A stretch of 64,000 bases of DNA from NCBI GenBank assembly GCA_023078685.1, contig JALGAS010000001.1, positions 806,001 to 870,000 of the forward strand, given 5' to 3'. Under the pieces are notes generated by a model. That model made no database searches. It was not told where the DNA came from and saw nothing but the letters and a program-made list of their open reading frames with translations. Below are positions 54,764 to 64,000 of the stretch, piece by piece. Every line of letters begins with the position of its first letter. The stretch's first letter is position 1. This stretch comes from Neopestalotiopsis rosae (lineage: Eukaryota; Ascomycota; Sordariomycetes; Amphisphaeriales; Sporocadaceae). Made by a program: the position numbers and the translations under genes.

Positions 54764-55496
54764 AGTCAAAGGATTCAAATAGAGCATCGCCAATATCGAA
54801 GATGGAAATTAAGACGTAGAAGGGCTATAGGTTTCATCGATTCGTGACTTGAAATTCTCTGCATACATGTACAGGAGCCTAGAAAATCTAGAAATAGAAA
54901 GACTTATTGAGTCGATTAACCGAAGAATTCAATCGAGGTCGTAATTAACCAATTGCGAGACACGCAGCCGATTGAATGTCAAGTGGCGTAGCAACATGTA
55001 ATATGCTAAGAAAAGGGCACAATCAATCATCATTGCAATCACAAACTCGTCGAGCGTAGAAGTGTGTTTGACGGACAGGTAATCCCTGCCCAAATCGATC
55101 ATTCTTTTCGAGAATTCTTGTTGCTGGACGTTGAGCCAGCAACGAACTTTTTGCTCCGGGCCGCCCGCTGCGTCTACCCGCCAGACCAGTATTCTGAGAT
55201 ACATGATTACGAAAAATGCAGTATCTAGCCATGTGATGAGAATCCTTTCTCATACTTCCAAAATCATCCGACCATATTGTTTGGTCCACTTTCACTCCAG
55301 GGGTATCGTTGAGATATGATGCACTTTTAGCCCGACCTTTTTAATCCCATAAGGTTCGCCAAGCCTCCTGCATGCCCTCAATATTGTTGAAAAGACTGGA
55401 CTCCGGTTGAAACGCCAGTCGTTAAATGCTCCTTAAAAATGCATAATGTTGAAAACGCATAACGCCGTTGCGTGGTCCCGTAAAATTTGACCACAT
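54764..55496. other. Convergent 3' spacer
   Basis: Between HIS2 and MET13 ends. Contains two overlapping minus-strand frames (54929-55295) of about 90 codons without recognisable family; one has a hydrophobic stretch but no other support. Otherwise empty. Confidence 0.45.
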
Positions 55497-57379
55497 TTAA
55501 TCGAGTGGTTCCGCTGTCACTCCATTAGTCACCTTGGGAGGTACGATTACCTCGTCCTCCAATCCGTCTACAGACAGACCATCAAAAAGTTCAAAGATCG
55601 TGCGTGGTTGGTGGAAGTCGTTGTTAACTAGGCGAGATTGTTAGTTATACCGTCATGGCAGAAAGTTCATTTGGACGTACCGATGTTGACCAAGTACCAC
55701 TCGTTCGTGACCTTTTCAATCAGCTCTCTACTGGGGGTGCCAGCTTCATGGCAGCGAGCCCAGTCCGATCCGAGCCGGAAGGCCTCATCCTTCCACGCAA
55801 GGAAACTGATACCTTCGACGATTGTGGGTTGCACAATCTCCTTTCCAGGGAAGACACCCCATGTCACTGCGTTCGGTCCCTCCGAGGACGCGTTGGACTT
55901 GACAGCTCCAGTCCTGGTCACCGCGTAGTAGGACATGTCGGGGTGTTCGTGAATTCGGGGCAAGATCTTCTGGAACAATTCTGGCGATACGAGGAGCTCC
56001 AAGTACGCCTTTTGGTAGACATAACCACCCGGCGGGCCCCAACCATGGATCGGGTGGCTAGATTTGGCACCGTTCACAGCAGGCTGCGAGTTGATGGTCA
56101 GTAAGCCGCGCCTGTTCAATTCGATGAGATCTGCTTTGATGGAGTCGGCCTCGGTTGTGATGGGCGCTTCGCTCCATGGTAGCGAATCCAAATCGTTCTC
56201 GAGGTAGCGGACGAAGATGTCGGCCAGGTCCTTGACCGACTTGGGCTCTCCCCACTTCTTGCGGTTCGCCTCGTTCGTGCCCGTCAAGCCAATACCGTAC
56301 GCATCCAGCTCTCCGAAAGCAGGCGAACGCGAGTCACCCCATCTGCCGTTAGGGAACTCGTCCCATTCTTGTGTTCGCGCAACATATGACTTGTTCCGGT
56401 TGCGCCAGAAAGCGGGACGCACATCCTCCTCTCTGCGGCCAAGTCCCAACGACTGCTTCCATGGCAGAGCATGCTGTCTGGGGCGGCCGTGAGTAGGCAT
56501 CCAATCCAACTCCTCGAGAACCATGCGGGTCGCTTGAGCCAGATTCATGGTGTAGAAATGCAAATGGCAGATTCCGGCTGCAAGAATTTGACGACACATA
56601 TCGGCCACGAGTTTCTTTCCAACTTCACGGACTGCAGCATCGTCGTTCTTGACCGGTTCGAGGGCCTTGGTGAAGTGCTCAGGGATCTTGCACTGCATGT
56701 GGTTGGCGCGGCGAATGAAACTGGCATATGTGGCAATGGGCATGATGCCAGGCACAATGGGAATGGTGATGCCCCTTTCCCGCACCTTGCCAACCCATCT
56801 AACAAAGTTGTCTGCATCGTAGAACATCTGAGTTACGATGAAGGTGGCGCCCTCATCAACTTTCTCCTTCAAGTGATCCAGGAGTAGTTCCTCGTCCTTG
56901 TTGTCGTCGCAGCCTTCGGGATATCCAGCGACACCGATATCGAAGTGGCTGCCGTACTTGTTCCTGATGTGCTTCACCAGGTCTCGGGCATATTGGAAAC
57001 CATCTTCGGCGGCCACCCATTCTTCCTTCTCTCTCGGTGGATCGCCACGGAGGGCCAGGATATTCGTGCAGCCTGCTTTGTAGGCGTTCTGCAGAGCACT
57101 GTTGACTTTTTCCTCTCCCATATCGGTGCAGGTCAAGTGCATACAAGTCTCGAGACCGAAGTAGGTCTGAGCTTGCGCAACCATTTCGCAGGTGAGCTCG
57201 GCGATTCGACCACCAGCGCCCCATGTGACATCAATAAATTTGGGGCCAAACTCGTACATGCGCTCCATACGATCGTAGAGGTTTTGAACACCTTGAGCGG
57301 TCCTCGGGGGGAAGTATTCGAAAGAGAAGGAGGGCTGGCCGCTCCTCTCAGCATCCGCAATCATCTCCTTGATATGCAT
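55497..57379 (-). CDS. MET13: Methylenetetrahydrofolate reductase
   Basis: Two exons (57379-55681, 55627-55497; intron 53 nt) give 609 residues. The catalytic TIM barrel opens with SFSFEYFPPRTAQGVQNLYD and has DVTWGAGG, CMHLTCTD, NILALRGDPP, GVAGYPEG and VTQMFYDAD. The barrel ends near residue 300 and a regulatory domain with EFPNGRWGDSRSPAFGELD follows. The N-terminal sequence fits the Met13 branch better than Met12. It reduces 5,10-methylene- to 5-methyltetrahydrofolate for methionine synthesis, in the cytosol. The last short exon supplies the conserved end VNNDFHQPRTIFELFDGL. Confidence 0.95.
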
Positions 57380-59860
57380 ATTGGACAGTATGTAGCGAGG
57401 TGAACCGCTTGATTTCTTCTCAAGGCAGTCGAATTAGTTGCTTGGATGGGAACAAGAGTCTTGCCAGGCAGTATTATAGTCTACAAGCTTAGCGGTGTAA
57501 GTTAGCGTGATGAAGCCTTCAAGTTTGCAACGTAAAGTCGGGTGCTGTCTTGGTGTGGCGGCGGCAGTACTAGCCCCTCTATTGTGCAAGCGAGCGAAGT
57601 ACGGAGGGTTTCAATGTCCAGGACATGCAGGCGAAGCGGCATACTGGCAAGTGTAATCCTCCGTCTGAGGTGCATCTGTGCATCGGTGGGCATGGGGGTA
57701 CAACGAATAACAGACGTGGAAATCCAAATAAGAGTGCTACTCACCTCGCAATCTGACGGGAAATGCACAGAACAAGCAAACAGGCGGGCACGTCGAGAAT
57801 TTGATTCAGTCCGACGAGTCCTCTGCAGCTTGAGTGAGAGGGATGACGAAACTGGGAAAAGATGAACGACCAAAACAGAGATTATCCTGCACTCCCCTCT
57901 CCAGACGATACAGGCAATCAATTGTTTCTTCACCGGTGTTGCAAAGAGGGAAAGAGATCGAAATAATAACACAGCGAGACCTCGACGAACAAAATAATTC
58001 TAGTCTGGGCCGTCACTCCTGCGGTCGCTGTCGGAGGCCGGGAGAACCCACATGTATTGCAGCGCTCCGAAAACTGGCGGTCAGCTTATTGGTGGGAGAG
58101 ACACTGCTAAGCTATGATGGGCCACTTGTTGTGGGTGGCGCCCTCAAATTTGACCACCTGCTAGCGACCCTCATCGGCGACTGGCGAGATCCAGCTGCGG
58201 CATACTACAGTACACTGACAAAATCACTATTGTCATCCAATGGCAGCGAGGTCATGTACCCAATGTACCTGCCTTGTGCTGCCACCGGTGAGGAAAGTGC
58301 GCTAACAACATGTTAACAAAACTCAGTGCTGCTTGCCCATGGAGCCCCTCAAAGGGTCCGGATCCATTTTCATGGATGACGCCTTATTTAGGCCCAGGCT
58401 GTTTTGGGGACTATGGAGTCACAGTCCTTTTTTTTTTTTTTTCCTAATTGTTTTTCTTCCTCTATATTTCACCTCTTCCAGAAGTTCGTAGTTTCTTTCA
58501 GATTATTGAAGATATCCTCATGCTATGTCTATGAAAATGACCGTCCAATCTCGATTTAATTAGATCTTTGCTTGGCGATGTTCATGAAAAATCTCTCCAG
58601 TCAATCGGGAACGTCAATTGATTTACCCCGCTTCCTCCAGGCACAAGTTCTGTGTTGCCCCTCAATCTAAGAGTCGGGCCCCTCGCTGGAGCCAAACGGC
58701 AAGGGGGCCTCATTGTGACGTCGGCGCCTTACGGCATGTGTGCTCCGGACCTCTTACATGCATTCCAAGCAAGACATGCGAGTGTTTGAAAACTTTTATT
58801 GGATGATCGACAGGAAATACCATCCAACGAGTAAGTTGTATGTTTTCAATGGGCACTCGTGGTGCCAAAAACAGTTTTGCCCCAGACTTTTTTCAATTCT
58901 ACGCTTTTACTGCTATAAACAGGCCAAGTAAATATAGGCACCATCTCCTCTCCCCAATCATGTCACAGCTCTTTCACCTAGCGAATATGTATTTACCTGA
59001 TGGTCATGACCATCAAAGAAGTCTTGAAGAATTAGCTGACGACCTTCATATCCCCCCACGCTGAAGTGTCTTCCGCACCAAACGATTGCGGCCATGATGA
59101 CGTGATATCAAACATGCATATTCAGCGACATATATACATCATGTTACTTCTCAAGCCGGATGCCGGCCGCCGAATTCATGCGTCGCGCAGAATCACGTAG
59201 AAGGGAGTACTGCAAACCACTGTTTACATCACAAATGATCCGAACATCTGAAGCTCGTACCCGTTCTCCGGGGATAGTCCACTGTAGAACAGACAAGCAT
59301 TCGTTGCCCAAAATCCGGCATGCGCTGTAATTCGAACGACATGTATGTGGTGCGACGAATACACCGTCCTTTGGGAAATTTTTCTACAGCAGGACTGTTC
59401 AGAACATTGCGAGCTTACTTTCGGCAAATTTGGAATATCCCGGTAACTGATACAGATACTACGATTCGCTGGCTATTATGGTCTCATAGGAGTATGTGGC
59501 GTCTACAGCCTCCGATTCTATCTTGACGAGTAGGAGCTTCAGTGCGTACAATTTTGTATAGACCTAAAATCTTATTGGTTGTCAGAATCTCGAATAGGTT
59601 CGCGCAAAGATCGTTCGTGCATGCTAAAACAGATTTGATGATTTTCGCTAAAGTCTTGAAATAATATTTGAAGAAGAAGAAAACATAGTTGAATTCGCAA
59701 TAACTCCAATGCTCTTCGCTAATAAGCCATAGTAACAGTGAGTCGAGTGACACCATTCGCCCCTGTGTTTTGTCAAAGGAATCCCGCCCCAGCCGTATAG
59801 AGATCAAATGAGCTGCCAGCTGCGGACAACATCTCTTTTTCAGAATCCACCATTCAGGTT
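57380..59860. other. 2.5-kb intergenic region between MET13 and the bZIP gene
   Basis: Contains the MET13 promoter and a T15 run at 58438-58452. Frames at 57502-58316 on both strands lack family resemblance. No tRNA or transposon recognised. Confidence 0.45.
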
Positions 59861-61123
59861 TTAAACATCATCTCCATGTTCTATTTTTACCACCTGAGCC
59901 TGGTCATACGATACTTCTCCATCATCGCTCGTCGATTTCCAAGAGCTTGCTTGCCCGACAGACTGAACATCGTAATCGCTTTTCCAACCCTCTGAGAATA
60001 CTTGACATGCTTGCATGTATACATTGTGCGGCGCGTTACTCCAGATACGGACACCTCGGGAATCCCCCGTCATGCCATAGAGTAGGTTAACCATGACCTG
60101 TCGAGAGTCGTCGACTGAGAAGGATGACCCCGTTGTGCCCGGTAGAGGTAAAACACCAATGAGACGATGCCGTACAGAAGACCACGACGGGAAATCGATG
60201 ACAAGAAAATTTTGACACGGGCCCTCCTTCTTTATCGGTGTTGTCATGCCCATAGGAGGCGGCAGTCTGATGCCCGAGATATCGGGCATGCTGGCGGCAT
60301 CATCAAAGGGCGACGGGGCGCGCAGCTGCCACACGGGGCTTTCGTTGAAGGTCAACTTTGTCGCGAGTTGGAAGAACGCCTGAAGCACCTTGAGCTCAGG
60401 CATAGAAATCGGGTAGGATTCTGGAAATGCGTACGATGATAGCGCAGCTTCCTCACCTGCACAGGCCTGGGACGACGGGTAGTCGTCCACATATGAATAC
60501 GACGACGACGTGTCCATGTAAAGATTCGGGTCAATATTATAAGACTGAGTTGCCACCCCCGTGACGTTGGGTAGATATCCGCTCGTGGTGTATGGTATAT
60601 GTGTCTCTGCAGCAGCAGGGTCGTCGCCGGGCGCGAGTAGGTAGTCTGAGCTCGCTGGGCTCAGAGAGTAACTGCTCCATTCTGGGGCCATGTCGAACGC
60701 GGCCATTGAAGGCTCTCCCAAGTGCGATGGCGGCTCCGATGACGGTGTATTTTCGGAGCTGCCTGTTCTTTCTACTTTTATGTGAGGTGACATTGCCTGT
60801 AGTGTATCTTGAACAGCGCCATCGAAGTCCGCGCTGTCTTCACAAGTTGACTCTTCGTTTTCCGCAGCTTCATCCTGCTTCTTTTGTCGCTTTCTTTGTC
60901 CTAGTTAACCATCAGCCATGAATAGCCAATTTTTAATCATAAATCGTGTCAAGGGCTTACTGTATCGACGTTGTGCCAATACGTTTAATATTCTCTTTCT
61001 TTCTTGAGCATCTTCGGTGATGTCGGGAACTTCTAGAATGGGCGGAGGCTTATGCACTCGCTGCCGCGGTTTTGGCTGCTTCGACGATCGAGAGGTTGCG
61101 TTGTGCTCATCAGTTTTCGGCAT
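59861..61123 (-). CDS. bZIP-type transcription factor
   Basis: Two exons (61123-60961, 60900-59861) give 400 residues. The basic region ERKRILNVLAQRRYR continues across the intron into QRKRQKKQDE, so splicing rebuilds the DNA-contacting N-x-x-A-Q-R-x-Y-R motif. The expected leucine zipper is short and weak, as in the fungal bZIP group that pairs a basic region with a C-terminal helical domain of unknown function (MPELKVLQAFFQLATKL and later IDFPSWSSVRHRLIGVLP). The middle is Ser/Pro/Tyr-rich and probably activating. Stress or metabolic control is typical of the group; targets unknown. Confidence 0.85.
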
Positions 61124-62878
61124 CTTTGCAGATAAGTCTTGAAGACCCTTTCAATAGCAGGTAGCTAGTGGTGGCGAGATAAGTTGTTTCACCCTTCTTA
61201 GTCTTTGTGTGGATAGGCAGGTAGGCAATAGAGTTAGTGAGTGGCTGGACTATGATTCGATAGACAATGCACATATGTCGCAGAAGCGAAGAATAACGGC
61301 TCAGAAGAAGATTAGCCACATGCAGGTAGACTATATACTGGCTGGGCTGGAGCTGGAAACGCTGTTGCTTGCAAACCGTAATTACGCAGAACTGGAGAAG
61401 GAATCGCACAAATGCTCCGTAGCCCCGTTCGTCGGGGAAGCGCGGGCACCAAATGACCAATCCTATACTTTTATTGCAGTTACCGAAGGACTGGTAACGA
61501 CTTTTATTGGTATATGGTGTCCAAAGTGTATTTATAAGGAAACGTCTGTTGATTGTCAAGAGTCCCGCCGTTTGCCATAGTGCGGCAAAGTCCAGCCCTA
61601 CGATGCATAGATACCCTGGGCTCCCTTCTCGGGCACGTTTTGGCAAGGGTAGCTGGCGCTTGATGGCTGACGGTAGGACTTTCACGGGACTCATATACCG
61701 CAATAGTAATCTCTCGAAGCCATGTGAGTCAGTTCCTCCCGTTCTGAGAGGGTTGCGGGCTACCTTTGGGGGGGAAATGTCTCGAGGGCCTCATGGCAGA
61801 ACATTACAGCGAAGGAAGCATAACGGAGTCCCAAAAGGGAAAACAAGGAATATTCGAGGACACAGTGCTAGCACTGTTCAGAATAGATCTAGCGGGTTAA
61901 GAACAAGCGGGATTGACCATCAGATCATATCGTCCACAATCTGCAAGCGAATATGCATGAAAGATGTAACAGACTGGGGCAGAGTGATGCCTGGGCAGTG
62001 AGGTCTGGACTTGAAAGGCAGGGTAAAGAGGCAGGGCAGGCCAGTCGGGATGGTAGGTCATTCGCGGGCCGGAGCTGTCCCCGTACACGGGCCAGTAGAA
62101 TTTAGTCAAAAATAGAATAGGGACCCCATTCTTTGCCCATTGCAGACAATGCTCTAGTTGACGTGATTGGTGGTAGGCAACCAAAAGTGACCTGGCAGAG
62201 CCCTGGAAACTGCAAGGTATATTCGCTAACTACCACCACTACTGGCACTACTGCGATAGCACACTGCAAGGTAGCAACGGAGCCTACATTTCCACATTAG
62301 TCATTCTGCACGTTGACTGTTGGTTGTGATTTTTCGGAGACCATTATACTAATTCAAACGACTCTGCCCGATCACCGAAAAATCCGAAGAGCTGAATGGC
62401 TGGATTTTGAGACTCAAACGTCAATAAGTCACAATCTATTGGAGCTTGTTCTTTTAACAGGTTTCCAGAAGTTAGCATCTTTTGGAAACTCGCTTGGGCT
62501 TGGCCACGAAGTAAGTACTATACATTAGTGACCTCCAGAGTAGTATGAGCCCTGGAGCCGCCCCCAACCAACGATAAGTCATCACGTGAGGACGCGCGCC
62601 AACCCAACTGAACTGCTGAACCCGCACTGCACCCGCCCCCACCTGTCGCGAATAGACGGACGGACGGACTGTCCATTGTTGGTTGTCCCGTCGAATCATT
62701 GACGTCAACCTCATTAGCCATAGCTCCTTCCATGTCCCTTGTTCTCACAGAGGTTCAGGCAGCAAAGCCAAACATGAGCCAAAGCGCGCCAGTCGCTTCC
62801 ATTGGTGATTGAACGACGGACCACTTTGACAACCAAACCAAATACCCAATGCATATCGACTACAAGTGAAAATAAGCC
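61124..62878. promoter_or_regulatory. Divergent promoter region (bZIP / HRQ1)
   Basis: About 1.75 kb between two divergent starts. Frames at 61110-62001 overlap on both strands and have no recognisable family. No further element recognised. Confidence 0.5.
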
Positions 62879-64000
62879 ATGTCTACATTGAGGGCTGCCA
62901 CGGTCTCAAACAGGATCATCCGACGCAAGCGCAAACGAACCACAGATGCTGCGTCTTCTGAAGACCCTGAACAATCTGACGAGGCGGCGATTGCCGTGCT
63001 TCCGCCCTCCGCGGAGCCCCATGGAACAACCGCCGCCAATACTCCTGCTGCTTCTAATGTTACCCCCAACAAGGGTTCTACCAAAAAGGGTCGTCCCAGT
63101 CCTGCTCAAGCCGAGGTCGATGATGAGTGTGCTATCGAGTGGCCGCCCTATCTCAAGGAACTGGACAAGATTCACCGCGCATTAAACCTGGTCTTTACAT
63201 TCTGCTCTACCCGCAAGCACCTCGCTACAACCTTTGAGACGATCCGCACAACAGTGGAGTCGCATATCAAGAAGCACCTTCTGGTCCAAGATGTAGCCGC
63301 CATTGTCGCTTTACGGCCGGAAGGCATCAATTTTGCATATGTTGATGAGCTCATGCTGCAGACTGATATCAAAGGAGCAGAGAGGGATGCAACTTTCAAA
63401 TCCGGCAAGTCCAGAGACATTACATCTCAGGGTCCTGCCCCTGATGCCTCCGTTGGCGGCTTGACCGGCATGGATGATTTCACCATGCGGCACCCAGACG
63501 AGGATCCTGTCAGTGGGAAAGAAGTTCTGTATTTCGAGTTTATTGATGGTGATCTCAAACGTCAAGTGCAACACAAAAAGACTGGTGAACCCACCAAGCC
63601 AAATAGGCGGCTCCGGGATGAAGATTTAAAGATGCCCGTCTTTAGCCAAAAGCAGATGACGGCGTTGATCGACAAGCGTAACAACAAGTTTGGCTCCGCT
63701 GTCAATTCCTTCTTAAAAAAGTGTACTGCAGACAAGCTTGACCCAGAGTTGGTCCTCCGCCAAGAAGCTGAATCCTACATTCCTAGCCCTACCCAGTCGA
63801 AAGAGGTCACACCCAAGCCCGAGGTCAGCACTGTGCCCAAATCCATCCCAAAGGAGAGAAAACCCATCCCGGAAATTGTCGAAGAGCTCAAATCAAGTCC
63901 CTGGTATACAGGGCAAATTGTACCTGATGGCCACCGGGTTTTCGAGGCACAGGATCCAGTCTACGGAGACCTTGATTTTCTCCTCAGTCAAGACATGGTG
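62879..64000 (+). CDS. HRQ1: ATP-dependent helicase Hrq1, N-terminal part (3' end outside window)
   Basis: Open from the ATG at 62879 to the window end, 374 codons without an intron. The N-terminus is basic (NRIIRRKRKRT), then low complexity; residues about 85-155 (IEWPPYLKELDKIHRALNLV, VFTFCSTRKHL) correspond to the winged-helix region of fungal Hrq1. The end, EIVEELKSSPWYTGQIV then VYGDLDFLLSQDMV, leads into the helicase Q-motif region of the RecQ4-like DEAD/DEAH helicase. Family knowledge: Hrq1 acts in DNA interstrand-crosslink repair, telomere maintenance and replication, in the nucleus. The motor domains lie beyond the window, so activity cannot be checked. Confidence 0.88.
   Translation, partial: MSTLRAATVSNRIIRRKRKRTTDAASSEDPEQSDEAAIAVLPPSAEPHGTTAANTPAASNVTPNKGSTKKGRPSPAQAEVDDECAIEWPPYLKELDKIHRALNLVFTFCSTRKHLATTFETIRTTVESHIKKHLLVQDVAAIVALRPEGINFAYVDELMLQTDIKGAERDATFKSGKSRDITSQGPAPDASVGGLTGMDDFTMRHPDEDPVSGKEVLYFEFIDGDLKRQVQHKKTGEPTKPNRRLRDEDLKMPVFSQKQMTALIDKRNNKFGSAVNSFLKKCTADKLDPELVLRQEAESYIPSPTQSKEVTPKPEVSTVPKSIPKERKPIPEIVEELKSSPWYTGQIVPDGHRVFEAQDPVYGDLDFLLSQDMV

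Noticed and set aside
54929..55204. 91-codon minus-strand frame with a hydrophobic stretch
   Set aside because: Lies in the convergent 3' spacer of two genes; no start context or family resemblance. Could be a gene remnant but not supportable.
1..64000. Polyketide synthase, NRPS, terpene cyclase or transposase genes
   Set aside because: None of the long frames carries the motifs of these families, so the regulators and oxidoreductases here are not assigned to a secondary-metabolite cluster.

Overview
The window is nuclear DNA of a filamentous ascomycete (Pezizomycotina, most like a sordariomycete). Genes are monocistronic, on both strands, and cut by short GT-AG introns (about 50-118 nt) with CTAAC/CTGAC-type branch sites. 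Protein families are fungal: Zn2Cys6 and bZIP regulators, HsbA, Dal5-type and sugar-type MFS permeases, Hrq1. All gene models were spliced by eye and no database search was run; genus is not claimed.

Layout. 1-8.4 kb: the 3' half of a dynamin-like GTPase, a 2-oxoglutarate/Fe(II) oxygenase, a quinate-permease-like sugar transporter (minus) and a 16-cysteine secreted protein. 8.4-11.5 kb: gene-poor. 11.5-23.2 kb: a compact set of six genes that looks like a sugar/polyol catabolic cluster: SDR reductase, zinc polyol dehydrogenase, P-loop sugar kinase, second SDR reductase, lactose-permease-like MFS transporter and a Gal4-type Zn2Cys6 regulator. Canonical Gal4-type CGG-N11-CCG sites lie in the kinase/dehydrogenase divergent promoter and upstream of the first SDR. 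25.2-27.2 kb: two small secreted proteins (Hrip-like and HsbA). 28-31 kb: a diverged ~240-bp tandem duplication, an unrecognised coiled-coil protein and a membrane-anchored thioredoxin. 31.1-36 kb: a nine-exon pantothenate/allantoate-type permease and a GNAT-fold protein. 37.4-43 kb: a membrane-anchored double-psi beta-barrel protein, a 98-residue membrane protein, an SDR and a type I membrane protein with an apparent frameshift. 44.6-50 kb: an SDR with an altered catalytic motif, an MDR oxidoreductase and a divergent Zn2Cys6 regulator. 50-64 kb is mostly housekeeping: RBM26/27-like RNA-binding protein, histidinol phosphatase, methylenetetrahydrofolate reductase, a bZIP factor and the start of the Hrq1 helicase.

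The best candidate for an uncharacterised system is the 11.5-23.2 kb cluster. In the proposed scheme the transporter imports a sugar or polyol, the SDRs and the zinc dehydrogenase interconvert polyol and ketose, the kinase phosphorylates the ketose, and the Gal4-like factor switches the set on. The substrate cannot be read from sequence.
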